Positions 9,050-18,834 of a DNA stretch of 64,000 bases are shown here, one piece after another (positions within the stretch are counted from its first letter, which is position 1; every line of letters begins with the position of its first letter). The position numbers and the translations under genes are program-made. Source of the stretch: Chitinophagales bacterium (lineage in GTDB: Bacteria; Bacteroidota; Bacteroidia; Chitinophagales; UBA10324). The stretch lies in the NCBI GenBank assembly GCA_019694975.1, contig JAIBAY010000001.1:502732-566731 (forward strand), given 5' to 3'. The notes beneath the pieces are model-generated. The model saw only the letters and a program-made list of their open reading frames with translations, searched no databases and was not told the DNA's origin.

Positions 9050-9439
9050 ATGAAAAGAGTAACAGGCATCGGTGGTATCTTTTTTAAATGCGATGACACG
9101 GCTAGTCAGAAATCATGGTATGAAAAACATCTTGGCATGCAGATGAATGACTGGGGAGGAGCTATCTTCCGTTGGCGCGATGCAGAACATCCGGAAAAAG
9201 AAGGAAGCACTTCCTGGAGCACTTTTAAAAAAGATACTTCCTATCTTGACCCAAGTACAAAATCATTCATGATCAACTACCGTGTTGAAAATCTCGAAGA
9301 ATTACTGAAGGTGCTGAAAGAAGAAGGTGTGGAGATTGTTGGTGAGATGCAGGTTTATGAATACGGGAAGTTTGGCTGGATCATGGACCCTGAAGGCAAC
9401 AAAATTGAATTGTGGGAACCTGTTGATGAAAAGTTATGA
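9050..9439 (+). CDS. VOC-superfamily (glyoxalase/bleomycin-resistance-like) protein
   Basis: This 129-residue protein has one pair of beta-alpha-beta-beta-beta modules. The first begins IGGIFFKCDDTASQKSWYEKHLG and the second FMINYRVENLEELLKVLKEEG (both cited in part); it ends DPEGNKIELWEP, whose Glu is the usual metal ligand of the superfamily. The first-module ligand position is Phe/Lys rather than His, so metal binding may be incomplete. Members range from glyoxalases to antibiotic-binding proteins. It is monocistronic, and the start ATG follows a TTGAAACA leader. Confidence 0.85.
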   Translation: MKRVTGIGGIFFKCDDTASQKSWYEKHLGMQMNDWGGAIFRWRDAEHPEKEGSTSWSTFKKDTSYLDPSTKSFMINYRVENLEELLKVLKEEGVEIVGEMQVYEYGKFGWIMDPEGNKIELWEPVDEKL

Positions 9440-9669
9440 AATGACGGTTGTCCTGAAAAAATTATCCTTACAGGATTTTGTCCTGTTGCAGCTAAGCTGA
9501 ATCACGAACTTCTGCCATGAACGGAATCCATTGTGCAGGCTCCGGACGGCGACTGTCAGCATGACACAAATTCATAACCAGTCTAACTTTTCCGCGACTT
9601 TTCCTCGATGCTGCTACCGGAACATGATTGAATGATAACGGCAAAAACTTCAACTGGATCATTTAATGT

Positions 9670-10875
9670 ATGATGAAACATAAACTGCGAGGTCTACTGA
9701 TTATTCCCCTGCTGCTATTGCTGCTGGCAGCTTATCAGTACCTCGTTTGTCCGAAATACAACTTCCCGTCCGCTAAAAAATTCTCCGGGCCCTTATTCTA
9801 CAATCCCTATGCAGGTATTGACAGTTGCAGCTGGATCAAATGTAATTTTCATACTCACACGAGTGCCTGGTCAGGTATCACCAACGGTAAATCTACTCCC
9901 GCGGCGGCAGACAGTCTGTACAAGAAGCTTGGTTATACGGTACGGTGCATTTCAAATTATCATTGCATTGAGGAAGATAGAACCGGTAACCCCGCTTATG
10001 TGGAGGCTTATGAGCATGGCTTTGGTTTGCTGAAGACTCATCAGAACATATTGGGAGGTACGAAAATAACCTGGTCAGACTTCCTGTTTCCGCAAACCAT
10101 TCATAACAAGCAATACATCCTCACACTTTTGCAGGATGGCGACAGCAATGTCATTGCCATCAATCACCCCAACAACAGGAACGCTTACAGGCCGCATAAT
10201 TTCTCCTTCCTGAGAGGCTATCATTGTATTGAAATCTTTCCGTCGGGTTCCATTGCAGCATGGGACTCCGCACTATCTGCCGGCAAGCCTGCATTTTGTA
10301 TTGCCAATGATGACGCACATGATATAACCAATCCAAAGCAGGTGGGGCGCAACTTTACATGGGTGGCGGTAAAAGAAGTAAACAAAAAAAACATCCTTGC
10401 GTCTTTAAAGGCCGGTCGTTGCTATGCCGTTTCGGTACCTGAAATCCCGGGTGAAACCATGGATGAAAAAGTGGCCCGTGCACAACAGGGCCATGTGCAT
10501 ATTAAATCAATCAGCACAACCGGTGATTCATTGCATATTACAGTAAGCGATACCGCTTCCTTTCGCTTTGTAGGTCAGGGAGGAAAATTGCTTGCATCAG
10601 TCGACCGGAACAAGAAAGCTTCCTATGGCATGCAGCCCAGGGATTCTTATGTGCGAACGCGCATTTTTTTCCCCGACGGCAGTGAGATCAATGTGAATCC
10701 GGTATTCAGGTATGACGGACGTTTTCCTTCACCGATGATGCCACTCATTGATGAAAACAAAACGAAGTGGTTCAGGATGGCCGGCATTGCCGCTATAGCA
10801 ATTGTCAGCATCCTTATGAGCATTCTGCTCTTCAGCTATTTTTTTCAGATACGGCCGATGCGAAACAGGTTGTAA
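9670..10875 (+). CDS. Membrane-anchored PHP-like metal-dependent protein
   Basis: This 401-residue protein has an N-terminal TM/signal anchor (LLIIPLLLLLLAAYQYL) and a C-terminal TM helix (about 370-390, IAAIAIVSILMSILL). Between them lies a PHP-type region: CNFHTHTSAWSG (first His-x-His metal pair), ISNYHCIEE, AINHPNN and IANDDAHD, the spaced His/Asp motifs of PHP phosphoesterases. PHP domains hydrolyse phosphate esters at a tri- or binuclear metal centre. The anchors suggest the domain faces the periplasm. The start is the first of two ATGs (9670). The substrate is unknown. Confidence 0.75.
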   Translation: MMKHKLRGLLIIPLLLLLLAAYQYLVCPKYNFPSAKKFSGPLFYNPYAGIDSCSWIKCNFHTHTSAWSGITNGKSTPAAADSLYKKLGYTVRCISNYHCIEEDRTGNPAYVEAYEHGFGLLKTHQNILGGTKITWSDFLFPQTIHNKQYILTLLQDGDSNVIAINHPNNRNAYRPHNFSFLRGYHCIEIFPSGSIAAWDSALSAGKPAFCIANDDAHDITNPKQVGRNFTWVAVKEVNKKNILASLKAGRCYAVSVPEIPGETMDEKVARAQQGHVHIKSISTTGDSLHITVSDTASFRFVGQGGKLLASVDRNKKASYGMQPRDSYVRTRIFFPDGSEINVNPVFRYDGRFPSPMMPLIDENKTKWFRMAGIAAIAIVSILMSILLFSYFFQIRPMRNRL

Positions 10876-11117
10876 GATCAGCTTGCCTGTTGCATCTTAC
10901 CCTTAAGCCAGGTTCCAGTGAAGTGAAGAGGCAAACGATTTTTTCATTTAAAAAAATAACACTTTACGATTAAAGACATGATGAAATCAATGACTGCCAC
11001 CAGATATTTCATCCATTAGTGTATATTTATCAGGAACATATAAAGCAGATGAAATTGCCGCGCACTGCGTGCTGAATGCACTAAAACAATTCAGGTTAAC
11101 CGCCAAAACAGCTGATA

Positions 11118-12785
11118 ATGCCCGCCAGATCATTTCCGTTCGCTTTGCTGATTGCTTTGGCAGGTGCATTATTCTTCATCCCTTTTTTGGGCGCCGTTCA
11201 TTTGTTTGACTGGGATGAAATCAATTTTGCGGAAAGTGCGCGCGAGATGATTGCCAGCGGCAACTATGCGCAGGTACAAATCAACTATCAGCCATTCTGG
11301 GAAAAGCCTCCGTTGTTTATCTGGTTACAGGTAATCAGCATGCAATTGCTGGGCATCAATGAATTTGCAGCCAGGCTGCCTGATGCCATAACCGGTATTA
11401 TTACCCTGATGACATTTTACTTAGTAGGAAGAAAATATTACAGTGCCCGCCTTGGTTGGCTATGGTGCCTTTGCATGGCAGGTTCATTGCTCCCACATCT
11501 CTATTTCAAGTCAGGCATTATTGATCCGGTATTTAACTTCTTCATCTTCCTCGGCATCTTTCAGCTTCAGTTGCTGACGGCCGATCAGTACCGCTCCATA
11601 GCTTATAAGGAAGCCATTCTGGCCGGAATTTTTATCGGACTGGGAACACTTACTAAAGGCCCGGTTGCGCTCCTCGTCTTTATTCTATGCGGCGGCGCTT
11701 ACTGGATCGTTACACGCTTCAGGCCCTTGATCAAAATCAAAGAGCTGTTGCTTTTTGCCTTCGCATACATTATTACCACCGGCACATGGCTCCTGACTGA
11801 TGTCTATCAAAACGGATGGAATTTCACCTCACAGTTTATACAGTACCAGGTAGAACTGCTTACCAAACCTGTAGCCGGCCATGGTGGTCCGCTCTATTAC
11901 CATTTTGTGGTGGTTTTTCTTGGCTGCTTCCCAATGTCTGTTATAGCACTTCCGGCACTGTTCAGCGGCCATCCAAAGAAAGAAAAAACGGACATGCATC
12001 GTTGGATGCTGATTCTATTCTGGGTGGTGATTATATTGTTTTCGCTGGTTAAAACAAAAATTGTTCACTACTCTTCCCTCACCTACTTTCCGCTTTCATT
12101 TTTAGCGGCTTTAACACTGGACAAGTCATGGCAACAAAAACAGCGTGTCAGCAAATCGGTGTTGCTGCTGACACTTGTTATTGGAACAATCATTTCCATC
12201 GCATTTACTGCTGCACCGTGGGTAGCACAACACCCTGAGTTAATTATTCCGTATATCAACGATCCTTTTGCCGTTGACTGCCTTCACACACCTGTTGCCT
12301 GGAACGGTTATGAAGGTATGATTGGCATTGTTTACTGGCTGTTAATCATCGTTGCCGTATGGTTGCTGTGGACCAATCAGACGCGCAACGGAAGCCTGGT
12401 GCTTTTTGGCGCCACCGCTTTATTTCTCCTGGTATATCTGAAAGCTGTTGTTCCTAAAATAGAATCCTACTCACAGGGGCCTGCCATAAAATTTTATCAG
12501 CATCTGAAAGGAAAAGATGTTTATGTTATACCTGTTGGATTTAAAAGCTATGCCCACTATTTCTATTTTCAAAAGCCACCGGGCCGCAGGGAAGAGAGTA
12601 ATTCAGAGCAATGGCTGACAGAAGGACCATTGGATCGAACCGCCTATTTTGTTGTTAAAACAACTTCACTGCCGCAAATGCAGGATCGTGAGCAGCTGAC
12701 ATTTTTGTATCGTGAAGGCGGTTTCGCTTTCTTCAAACGCGAACCGCCGGTATCAACAAATCCTATACTGCCTGCAGGTAAGTAA
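11118..12785 (+). CDS. GT39/ArnT-like membrane glycosyltransferase
   Basis: This 555-residue polytopic protein carries the early periplasmic motif FDWDEINFAESAREM, in which the Asp-Glu pair is the catalytic signature of lipid-phosphate-sugar glycosyltransferases (PMT/ArnT family). It has eleven or twelve hydrophobic helices, the conserved EKPPL..W and TKGP segments, and a soluble C-terminal domain after residue 440. Family members move a sugar from a polyprenyl phosphate to a lipid or protein on the periplasmic side; Bacteroidota use several for surface glycans or glycoproteins. The acceptor is unknown. Confidence 0.88.
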   Translation: MPARSFPFALLIALAGALFFIPFLGAVHLFDWDEINFAESAREMIASGNYAQVQINYQPFWEKPPLFIWLQVISMQLLGINEFAARLPDAITGIITLMTFYLVGRKYYSARLGWLWCLCMAGSLLPHLYFKSGIIDPVFNFFIFLGIFQLQLLTADQYRSIAYKEAILAGIFIGLGTLTKGPVALLVFILCGGAYWIVTRFRPLIKIKELLLFAFAYIITTGTWLLTDVYQNGWNFTSQFIQYQVELLTKPVAGHGGPLYYHFVVVFLGCFPMSVIALPALFSGHPKKEKTDMHRWMLILFWVVIILFSLVKTKIVHYSSLTYFPLSFLAALTLDKSWQQKQRVSKSVLLLTLVIGTIISIAFTAAPWVAQHPELIIPYINDPFAVDCLHTPVAWNGYEGMIGIVYWLLIIVAVWLLWTNQTRNGSLVLFGATALFLLVYLKAVVPKIESYSQGPAIKFYQHLKGKDVYVIPVGFKSYAHYFYFQKPPGRREESNSEQWLTEGPLDRTAYFVVKTTSLPQMQDREQLTFLYREGGFAFFKREPPVSTNPILPAGK

Positions 12786-13089
12786 TCGTGTAATAGCTGC
12801 AGAGTAATAAGTCCGCGCTTTACATAAAAATAATTGTACCGCCGACCCGAGTTTTTGATGCCTTGTATTTTTTGTAAAACAAAAGATGAACAACTTCCCT
12901 TCCGCCTGTCCGTAAATGATGTTTTTATTTTTGAGTTTCAGTCAAGCGCCGGACTATGGGCTTGTATTTGAAAAAATCCGGACTTTACCAAGCAGCAACA
13001 CTGCTTAAGAAAGATGAATCATTTTCCATTTCAGCATCAATGCGTCAGCCAATTGTTGTTGCAGGATATTTGCGGGACTTAACTCCGTG
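12786..13089. other. Gap between convergent genes, nothing recognised
   Basis: These 304 bases lie between the GT39 gene and the convergent gene ending at 13090. I see no ORF with family resemblance, no RNA gene and no strong hairpin. Confidence 0.4.
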
Positions 13090-13983
13090 TTAAAAACCAA
13101 ACCGCAATGCAAATGAAACGGCAATACCAAACCTTGTGGCAAATGATTCACCGTTCAGGTACACCTGCTTGCTGATTTTGCCCTCTATATTGGCAAAGAG
13201 GCTGAGCTGATCAGCAATGCGTAATGAGCCGCCGAATGGAAATCTCATCTCCAACAGGAAAGAGGTGACGGCAGGAATTGTGTTCTTCGTATCCGATATG
13301 CCTTCAAAATACTGCACCGTATTGATACCATTTGAAAACGTATCGGATACGATGGTTTGCGAAAAGCTGCCGTAATTCTCCAGGATAACAGGATGAACAG
13401 CAATACCGGTTGCTGCACCAAAACCAAAATAAGCGCCAGCCCGCTTCGCCGGATCAGTTTTAAAAATATAATCTGCGGAAAGCCCTAACATGGGAGACCA
13501 CTCTGTATAATAAACGTAATTGCCCAAAATGGAATCGGTACGAATTGTATCACGATTCATGAAATTGGTACGATGCACTACATACGGCTGGTAATAAAGT
13601 CCGAATAAAAGTTCACGGTTATAAAGGTATTGCTCCTTTCGCTTGCTGTATGGAACAAAACCGGCCTGGCAATAAAACCGCATGGATTTAAACGCCCCCG
13701 ATGTATTCACCTTATCGTCGGGCAAAACAAACGGCACTCCGTTCTTACTGCTTCCGCTGATACTGATCCATCCCTCATGGTATTCATCAAGTTCAATGGG
13801 CGTAAAGTCATCCGTCTGGCTGGCTAACAACATTATTTTATTCAGCGTTGCCGGCTCCGACGGCGACCACAGCTGCAACCCGGCATTCAGCGATGAAAAT
13901 TGCAGAAATGTTGTTGCCTGCCCAAAAGCAATGCATGGAGAGAACCAAATGAGCGGCAGTAAAATTAACCGGATGAACTTCAC
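13090..13983 (-). CDS. Probable outer-membrane beta-barrel protein, unknown
   Basis: This 297-residue protein has a signal peptide (MKFIRLILLPLIWFSPCIAFGQ). The rest alternates polar and aromatic residues as in a small outer-membrane barrel, with GAYFGFGAATG and a terminal strand that ends ALRFGF with Phe as the last residue, the BAM recognition hallmark. No specific family was recognised. It follows gldD on the same strand after about 90 bp and may share its transcript. Confidence 0.7.
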   Translation of the reverse strand: MKFIRLILLPLIWFSPCIAFGQATTFLQFSSLNAGLQLWSPSEPATLNKIMLLASQTDDFTPIELDEYHEGWISISGSSKNGVPFVLPDDKVNTSGAFKSMRFYCQAGFVPYSKRKEQYLYNRELLFGLYYQPYVVHRTNFMNRDTIRTDSILGNYVYYTEWSPMLGLSADYIFKTDPAKRAGAYFGFGAATGIAVHPVILENYGSFSQTIVSDTFSNGINTVQYFEGISDTKNTIPAVTSFLLEMRFPFGGSLRIADQLSLFANIEGKISKQVYLNGESFATRFGIAVSFALRFGF

Positions 13984-14072
13984 AGGGATCAGTTACAAAG
14001 TTGCTGAATGAAAGTATCACAAATATACTGTGAGCGGATCAATGGCAGAATGAATTATCATGTTGCAGGGTG

Positions 14073-14714
14073 TTAATCCTTCCACTGCAGTGTACTGATC
14101 AGTTTTATGATATCGGGCTTGATAAAATCCACCACCGGCGCAATGGAATCGGCATTTGGTGTATTATAAAAATAGAGCGAGCCGCGTAAAAAATGCCTTA
14201 TGCTGTCGGTGACAAAAAACTGCACTGCCGATGCGGCGTTTCCACCTACTTCATAGTAAATGCCCGAAACATGATTAGGTGTGTGCAGCAGGTTTTCATC
14301 TATGTAATCCGCTTTAATGGTGTGCTTGAAGGTAAGCTGATGGGCGTCTTCCACCAGTTGCTGCAACATCTCCTTGCCTGCTATCTCCTTATAACTCAAA
14401 TACAAATTCCCATTCAAAGCAGGAAAGGAAATATTGAACCAGCAGGGATTGTCGGGCACGGTATCCAGGAAAACCGTGTCGCGGTTGATGACGCCATAGG
14501 TAGGATATTCAAAAGTAAAAGGGCATGTGGCGCTTTCGAAATGCTGATAACCTCTTTGCGGCATAACAATCTTAAAATAACCTCTTGGCTTCGGCGTATA
14601 GGAATTACCGCAACCCATCACAAATAAAAAAATGAGGATAAAAGAAATCGCGGAGACGCGTGAACTGCCTGCTAAGACGGATGTAATCACTGACTGTGCC
14701 TGCCTGCTTTTCAT
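14073..14714 (-). CDS. gldD: Gliding motility lipoprotein GldD
   Basis: This 213-residue protein has a hydrophobic leader ending in a lipobox (FLFVMGC) and the GldD hallmark region starting YTPKPRGYFKIVMP and continuing to the CPFTFEYPTY block. GldD is required for gliding and for T9SS output in Flavobacterium johnsoniae; its exact role is not settled. The start ATG overlaps the gldE stop (ATGA at 14711-14714), showing tight translational coupling with gldE, the order found across the phylum. Confidence 0.93.
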   Translation of the reverse strand: MKSRQAQSVITSVLAGSSRVSAISFILIFLFVMGCGNSYTPKPRGYFKIVMPQRGYQHFESATCPFTFEYPTYGVINRDTVFLDTVPDNPCWFNISFPALNGNLYLSYKEIAGKEMLQQLVEDAHQLTFKHTIKADYIDENLLHTPNHVSGIYYEVGGNAASAVQFFVTDSIRHFLRGSLYFYNTPNADSIAPVVDFIKPDIIKLISTLQWKD

Positions 14715-16069
14715 GATAATATATCAGGCTTAGGTTCCAACCTCGTCACCTTCACCGAAGTGATGCGGTAATTTTCTACCGATAATACGGTGAACAGGAA
14801 ATTCTCATACTGAACGGATTCATTCGGCTGCGGTATTGTGCCGCGAATCTCCAGTATCAACCCGCCCAGTGAATCAGTGTCGCTTTTCACATCATCGAAA
14901 AAATCTTCAGGCAGGCTCATCATCTTGCAGAAGTCGTTGATTGGTGTTTTAGCTTCGAAGATGAAATTGTTATCATCCACCTTCGTGTACTCCAGTTCAA
15001 TTTTTTCATCGGTTTCATCGCGTATGTCGCCGATGATCTCTTCCACGATGTCTTCCAGCGTTACCAGCCCTGCCGTGCGGCCATATTCATCAATGACAAC
15101 CGCCATATGGCGCTGATTGCTTTGCAATTCTAAAAGCAGTTGTGAGATTTTTTTTCCTTCCGGAACAAAGTAGGCCTCGCGGATCAGTTGCTGCCAGTTC
15201 TGATTCGCCGGTTCCTGTAAAAATGCGAGCAGGTCTTTCGTGTAGAAGATGCCGATGATGTGATCGAGGTTATCACGATAAACAGGCAATCTTGAATAAC
15301 CCACTTCGCGAATAGTTTTAAGCAATTGTGTGAATTCCGTTTTTTCATTCAGGCAAAACATATCTATGCGTGACTTCATGATCTGCCTGACCACTATCGT
15401 CCGGAACTTAAGTATGCCCTGCATGATAGGAATGCCATCATCATGCCCTGTTGTCTCTTCCACCAGTTGCTCTTCGGGTTTTTCCATCACCTCTTCTTCA
15501 AGGCCTTCATTGGCCCTGCTGAAGCGCTTTTCGATGAAGTAAGATGATTCAATAATAAATTCCGTAAACGGGAAAAAGAGCCGGCTCAGCAGGAAGAGCG
15601 GAGTACCCATGGTCTTTGACCACATGATATTATTTTTACCGCCGAAAAATTTGGGAAGTATTTCCTGGCAAACGAGCAGCAATAAGATTAATGCCAGTAT
15701 TTCAAGCAGGTATTCCAGCCAGGAAAAAGAAGAGCCCCCAAACAGGTGAATGCCGATTCTTACCGCAATGAATAGCACGGTTACATTCACCACCATCTGC
15801 AACATCTTAACCAGCACCAGCAGCTGACGCGGCCTTGCCATAAGGTGTTGTATATGGCGAAACGTGCGGGGACTCTTCTTCTCTAAATCAGCCAACTCAC
15901 GGGACGTAAGGGAGAAAAGTGCATGCTCTCCCCCGGAAATCAGGAAGGTGATAAACAGCAGCAGTATCACTGATATAATAAGTAACGATACATCTACCGG
16001 AACCGAATAAATAAGTGCCAGTGGCACTATCAACCGGTCCGAAACTGCCACACTGCCTGTAAGATCCAA
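14711..16069 (-). CDS. gldE: Gliding motility-associated protein GldE (CNNM/CorC-like)
   Basis: This 452-residue protein has four N-terminal TM helices (DUF21/CNNM domain, about 20-190), a CBS pair (about 215-335, containing VGYSRLPVYRDNLDHIIG and MAVVIDEYGRTAGLVTLED) and a C-terminal CorC/HlyC transporter-associated domain with DSLGGLILE. GldE is a partial paralogue of magnesium/cobalt efflux proteins; in Flavobacterium its overproduction suppresses some gldD defects. It lies directly between ssb and gldD. Confidence 0.92.
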   Translation of the reverse strand: MDLTGSVAVSDRLIVPLALIYSVPVDVSLLIISVILLLFITFLISGGEHALFSLTSRELADLEKKSPRTFRHIQHLMARPRQLLVLVKMLQMVVNVTVLFIAVRIGIHLFGGSSFSWLEYLLEILALILLLLVCQEILPKFFGGKNNIMWSKTMGTPLFLLSRLFFPFTEFIIESSYFIEKRFSRANEGLEEEVMEKPEEQLVEETTGHDDGIPIMQGILKFRTIVVRQIMKSRIDMFCLNEKTEFTQLLKTIREVGYSRLPVYRDNLDHIIGIFYTKDLLAFLQEPANQNWQQLIREAYFVPEGKKISQLLLELQSNQRHMAVVIDEYGRTAGLVTLEDIVEEIIGDIRDETDEKIELEYTKVDDNNFIFEAKTPINDFCKMMSLPEDFFDDVKSDTDSLGGLILEIRGTIPQPNESVQYENFLFTVLSVENYRITSVKVTRLEPKPDILS

Positions 16070-16095
16070 ATGAGTTTTGCTTTAGTCAGACAACT

Positions 16096-16497
16096 TTAGA
16101 AGGGAAGGTCATCCGCTGCCCCGACCGTTTCAGGTTCAGGCTCACTAGTCCCGCCAGAACCTTCGGGCTTGCGATCGAGCATGTTAAAAGTGTCGGCAAC
16201 GATCTCGGTGCGGTAACGCTTGATGTTATCCTTGTCTGTGTAGTTGTTTGATTTGATTTTCCCTTCCAGGTAAATAGCACTCCCTTTTTTAAGGTACTTC
16301 TCGGCAACTTCAGCAAGTTTCCGCCAGCACACAATGTTGTGCCATTCGGTTTGTTCTTTGCGTTCGCCGTTTTTGTCATTGTACACCTCAGTGGTGGCTA
16401 ACGTGAACTTTGCAACGGCAATACCACCTTCGAGGTGGTTTACTTCGGGATCTTTTCCAAGATGCCCAACGAGGATAACTTTGTTAATGCCTCTCAT
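16096..16497 (-). CDS. ssb: Single-stranded DNA-binding protein
   Basis: This 133-residue SSB starts MRGINKVILVGHLGKDPEV, followed by the OB-fold with WHNIVCWRKLAEVAEKYLKKG, and a short acidic tail ending DDLPF, the tip that binds partner repair and replication proteins. It is shorter than the E. coli protein because the linker is brief, as usual in this phylum. Its place between mutY and gldE is a conserved Bacteroidota arrangement. Confidence 0.95.
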   Translation of the reverse strand: MRGINKVILVGHLGKDPEVNHLEGGIAVAKFTLATTEVYNDKNGERKEQTEWHNIVCWRKLAEVAEKYLKKGSAIYLEGKIKSNNYTDKDNIKRYRTEIVADTFNMLDRKPEGSGGTSEPEPETVGAADDLPF

Positions 16498-16748
16498 AAG
16501 AATAAAATTTTGGGTTAAGAAATAAATACAGAGCTAAAATAACATTTTTTTGATTCGATGCCTGAAAAAATTACTCATACAAGGCAGACTTGCCATCTTG
16601 TTTTAACAGGTACGATGACAATATGGAGAGTGCATAACGAGATGGACATTTGCGTTACATGCATTTCATATTAACAACATGGAAATTTCCGGGAGATGTT
16701 GAAATTATGCCAGTCCACGGCTTCGCATAACAGCGTGACTTACCTGTT

Positions 16749-17807
16749 TCAACTTTCTACTGCTGCCAGATATTTCCTGATCACCACCGGGAAAGCCAAG
16801 CCTGCCAGCGATTTTTTTTTCACCTTCAGCCATCCTTCCGGCAACTGCAGACGGCTTTTCTTCAGCTTTACACTGAAAAAACGCGCATGAATAGACTGGT
16901 GCGTCAGCTGTTGACGCATTACGCCGGAAGCTGATCTGATGTTCAGCTTCCTTCCGTCAAAAAATGTATTTCGCTTCCAATGCTGCTCAAACCGACTTCC
17001 TGACATTGGTGCTTTTGATTCGAGCAGCGGAAACTGATACAAACCTTTCCAGATATCCTTACTGTCACGCCTTTCCACAATGATTTCCTCCTCATTTTCC
17101 AGCACCAGGAAATTGAACCACCGGTTACGCATCGTTACCTTTTTTTCCTTCACCGGAAAATCAAACACTGCATTTTTTGAAAAAGCAACACATTCCATTT
17201 TAAAGATGCAGGCATCACAGGAAGGATTGGCAGGCTTGCAAACCAGGGCACCAAAATTCATGATGGCCTGATTGTAATCTGCCGGATATTTTTTATCGAG
17301 TAGCTCTTGTGCCAGCGCTGAAAATATCCTTTTACCGCTTGTGGAATCCGCCGCTTCCCTGATGCCGAAATACCTGGCAAGCACACGAAAAACATTTCCA
17401 TCCACGACCGCATACGGCAGGCTGTAAGCAAAGGAGGCAATCGCTGCCGCTGAATAAGCGCCAACACCTTTGAGCTTCAATATTTCATCATATGAAGACG
17501 GGAATTGCCCATCATATTCATTCACTACCTGCCTGGCAGCTGCGTGCAGGTTGCGGGCACGTGTGTAATAACCGAGACCTTCCCATAGCTTCAGCACTTC
17601 ATCTTCGGCCGCACCGGCAAGATGACGAATCGTAGGAAATCTTTTCGTCATGCGCTCATAGTATGGCAGTCCCTGCTCCACACGCGTTTGCTGCAGAATA
17701 ATTTCCGACAACCATATTTTATACGGATCGTGCGTATTTTTCCACGGCATGCTGCGCGGGTTTGCTGCATGCCATGCTAATAGTTTTTTGGCAAAGGAAT
17801 TATTCAT
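16749..17807 (-). CDS. mutY: A/G-specific adenine glycosylase MutY
   Basis: This 352-residue protein removes adenine mispaired with 8-oxoguanine. The HhH-GPD core contains LSEIILQQTRVEQG (catalytic Glu), LKGVGAYSAAAIASF and VDGNVFRVLARYF (catalytic Asp). The 4Fe-4S cluster ligands are spaced C-x6-C-x2-C-x5-C in CKPANPSCDACIFKMEC. A NUDIX-like C-terminal domain (after about 230) recognises 8-oxoG. It marks the left edge of the accessory islet that separates it from hup. Confidence 0.95.
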   Translation of the reverse strand: MNNSFAKKLLAWHAANPRSMPWKNTHDPYKIWLSEIILQQTRVEQGLPYYERMTKRFPTIRHLAGAAEDEVLKLWEGLGYYTRARNLHAAARQVVNEYDGQFPSSYDEILKLKGVGAYSAAAIASFAYSLPYAVVDGNVFRVLARYFGIREAADSTSGKRIFSALAQELLDKKYPADYNQAIMNFGALVCKPANPSCDACIFKMECVAFSKNAVFDFPVKEKKVTMRNRWFNFLVLENEEEIIVERRDSKDIWKGLYQFPLLESKAPMSGSRFEQHWKRNTFFDGRKLNIRSASGVMRQQLTHQSIHARFFSVKLKKSRLQLPEGWLKVKKKSLAGLAFPVVIRKYLAAVES

Positions 17808-17875
17808 TGCTGTGCAAGAAGCACAAAATTGAGAAAGGTTTTATAAGTTGTTTACTGCAGGAAGCTGCTGCCGGA

Positions 17876-18295
17876 TTACATTGCTTGTGGCTGAACCGGT
17901 TTTCCTGCAAGGAAAAGTTTCCATGGATTCCAGTAATAGGTAGTCCATCCTTTCTTGATGCTGTCAGCATGCTTATCCGGAAGATTCGCATGCACCATTT
18001 GCAGTATTGCATCCTTACCGCTTTGTTTAATAGTGAGCAGGAAAATGGAATCCGGATCTTCCTGCTCCCATTCCGAAGCCCGCCATGTTTGAACAATCAT
18101 CTTATTTTTCACCAGCAGCAGGTTTTTGCCCGTGATATATCCGCCGCTTGCCGTAAACTTAGTCCCCTCCTTTTCCGTAATCCTGGTGGGATAGCCTGTT
18201 GACGCCGTATGCTTTTTTGCATCCATGTACAATTCATATAGCACATTAGTGGCAGTGTTTTTAAACACGACTTTTTGTGTGATGGTTTTTGCCAT
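17876..18295 (-). CDS. SRPBCC (AHSA1-like) small-ligand-binding protein
   Basis: This 139-residue protein has the START/Bet v1-type helix-grip layout of the AHSA1 family: an opening strand (ITQKVVFKNTATNVLYELYM), GGYITGKNL, VQTWRASEWEQED and a final helix (LPDKHADSIKKGWTTYYWNPW). Such proteins bind hydrophobic ligands or assist Hsp90-like chaperones. It lies about 70 bp from mutY on the same strand, as the first gene of the accessory islet. Confidence 0.85.
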   Translation of the reverse strand: MAKTITQKVVFKNTATNVLYELYMDAKKHTASTGYPTRITEKEGTKFTASGGYITGKNLLLVKNKMIVQTWRASEWEQEDPDSIFLLTIKQSGKDAILQMVHANLPDKHADSIKKGWTTYYWNPWKLFLAGKPVQPQAM

Positions 18296-18834
18296 GACAA
18301 TAGATTATTTGTACGGGCTAAAATAATGCTTTGGAAGAAATATCGGCAAGGTGAAATATGTTGTCGCTGCCACGACTGTTTGTTTTAGCCAAGGCTTGAG
18401 TTAGGTATACACCAGCAGCCTATGATTATTTAATAAAAGGAATCATCAATGTATAAGCACAAGGTTATTTTAATAAAACTGACAAAAGTTGATACAAAGC
18501 ACGAACCGCTAAACTTGCCTGGGCCACTAACAATACCGGTAACCTTTTGCAGCTTGGCGAAGGTGCCGATTTTTAATGCAAATGGTGTTGCAGAGAACAA
18601 AACATTTATTCCCGCACAAGTCTTCCTTTCCTTGAGGTTATGCTTCGATTTGTGTTAGCTACGAGTTAGAGTGATAGAACGCGGACGCTGTAAAATGGAA
18701 AACACCGGCGGACGCTGGCGCCATGCGGTGTTCTCTTTATTAGTTGTGGCTTCGACAGGCTCTGCCACCGGCTAAGATTCAGGCACTGAACTTGTCGAAA
18801 TGGTATTGTTCGTTTCAACAAGCAAAATGAACGA
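18296..18834. repeat. Repeat-rich intergenic region of the accessory islet
   Basis: No gene was supported in these 539 bases, but three repeat types are visible. (1) 18379-18415: a copy of the 37-nt unit centred on GGCTTGAG. (2) 18554-18660: repeat A, whose first 53 bases match 19779-19831 at 42 of 53 positions and which ends in GTTAGCT. (3) 18749-18865: inverted copies of the TTCGACARGCTC/GAGCTTGTCGAA element, two forming a hairpin and a third extending the end of the GIY-YIG relic. GAGTTAGGTAT and GAGTTAGAGTG also recur here. Confidence 0.6.

Noticed and set aside
16498-16748. Possible small RNA or gene between ssb and mutY
   Set aside because: It is a 251-base AT-rich gap with no hairpin, ORF or RNA motif that I could support.
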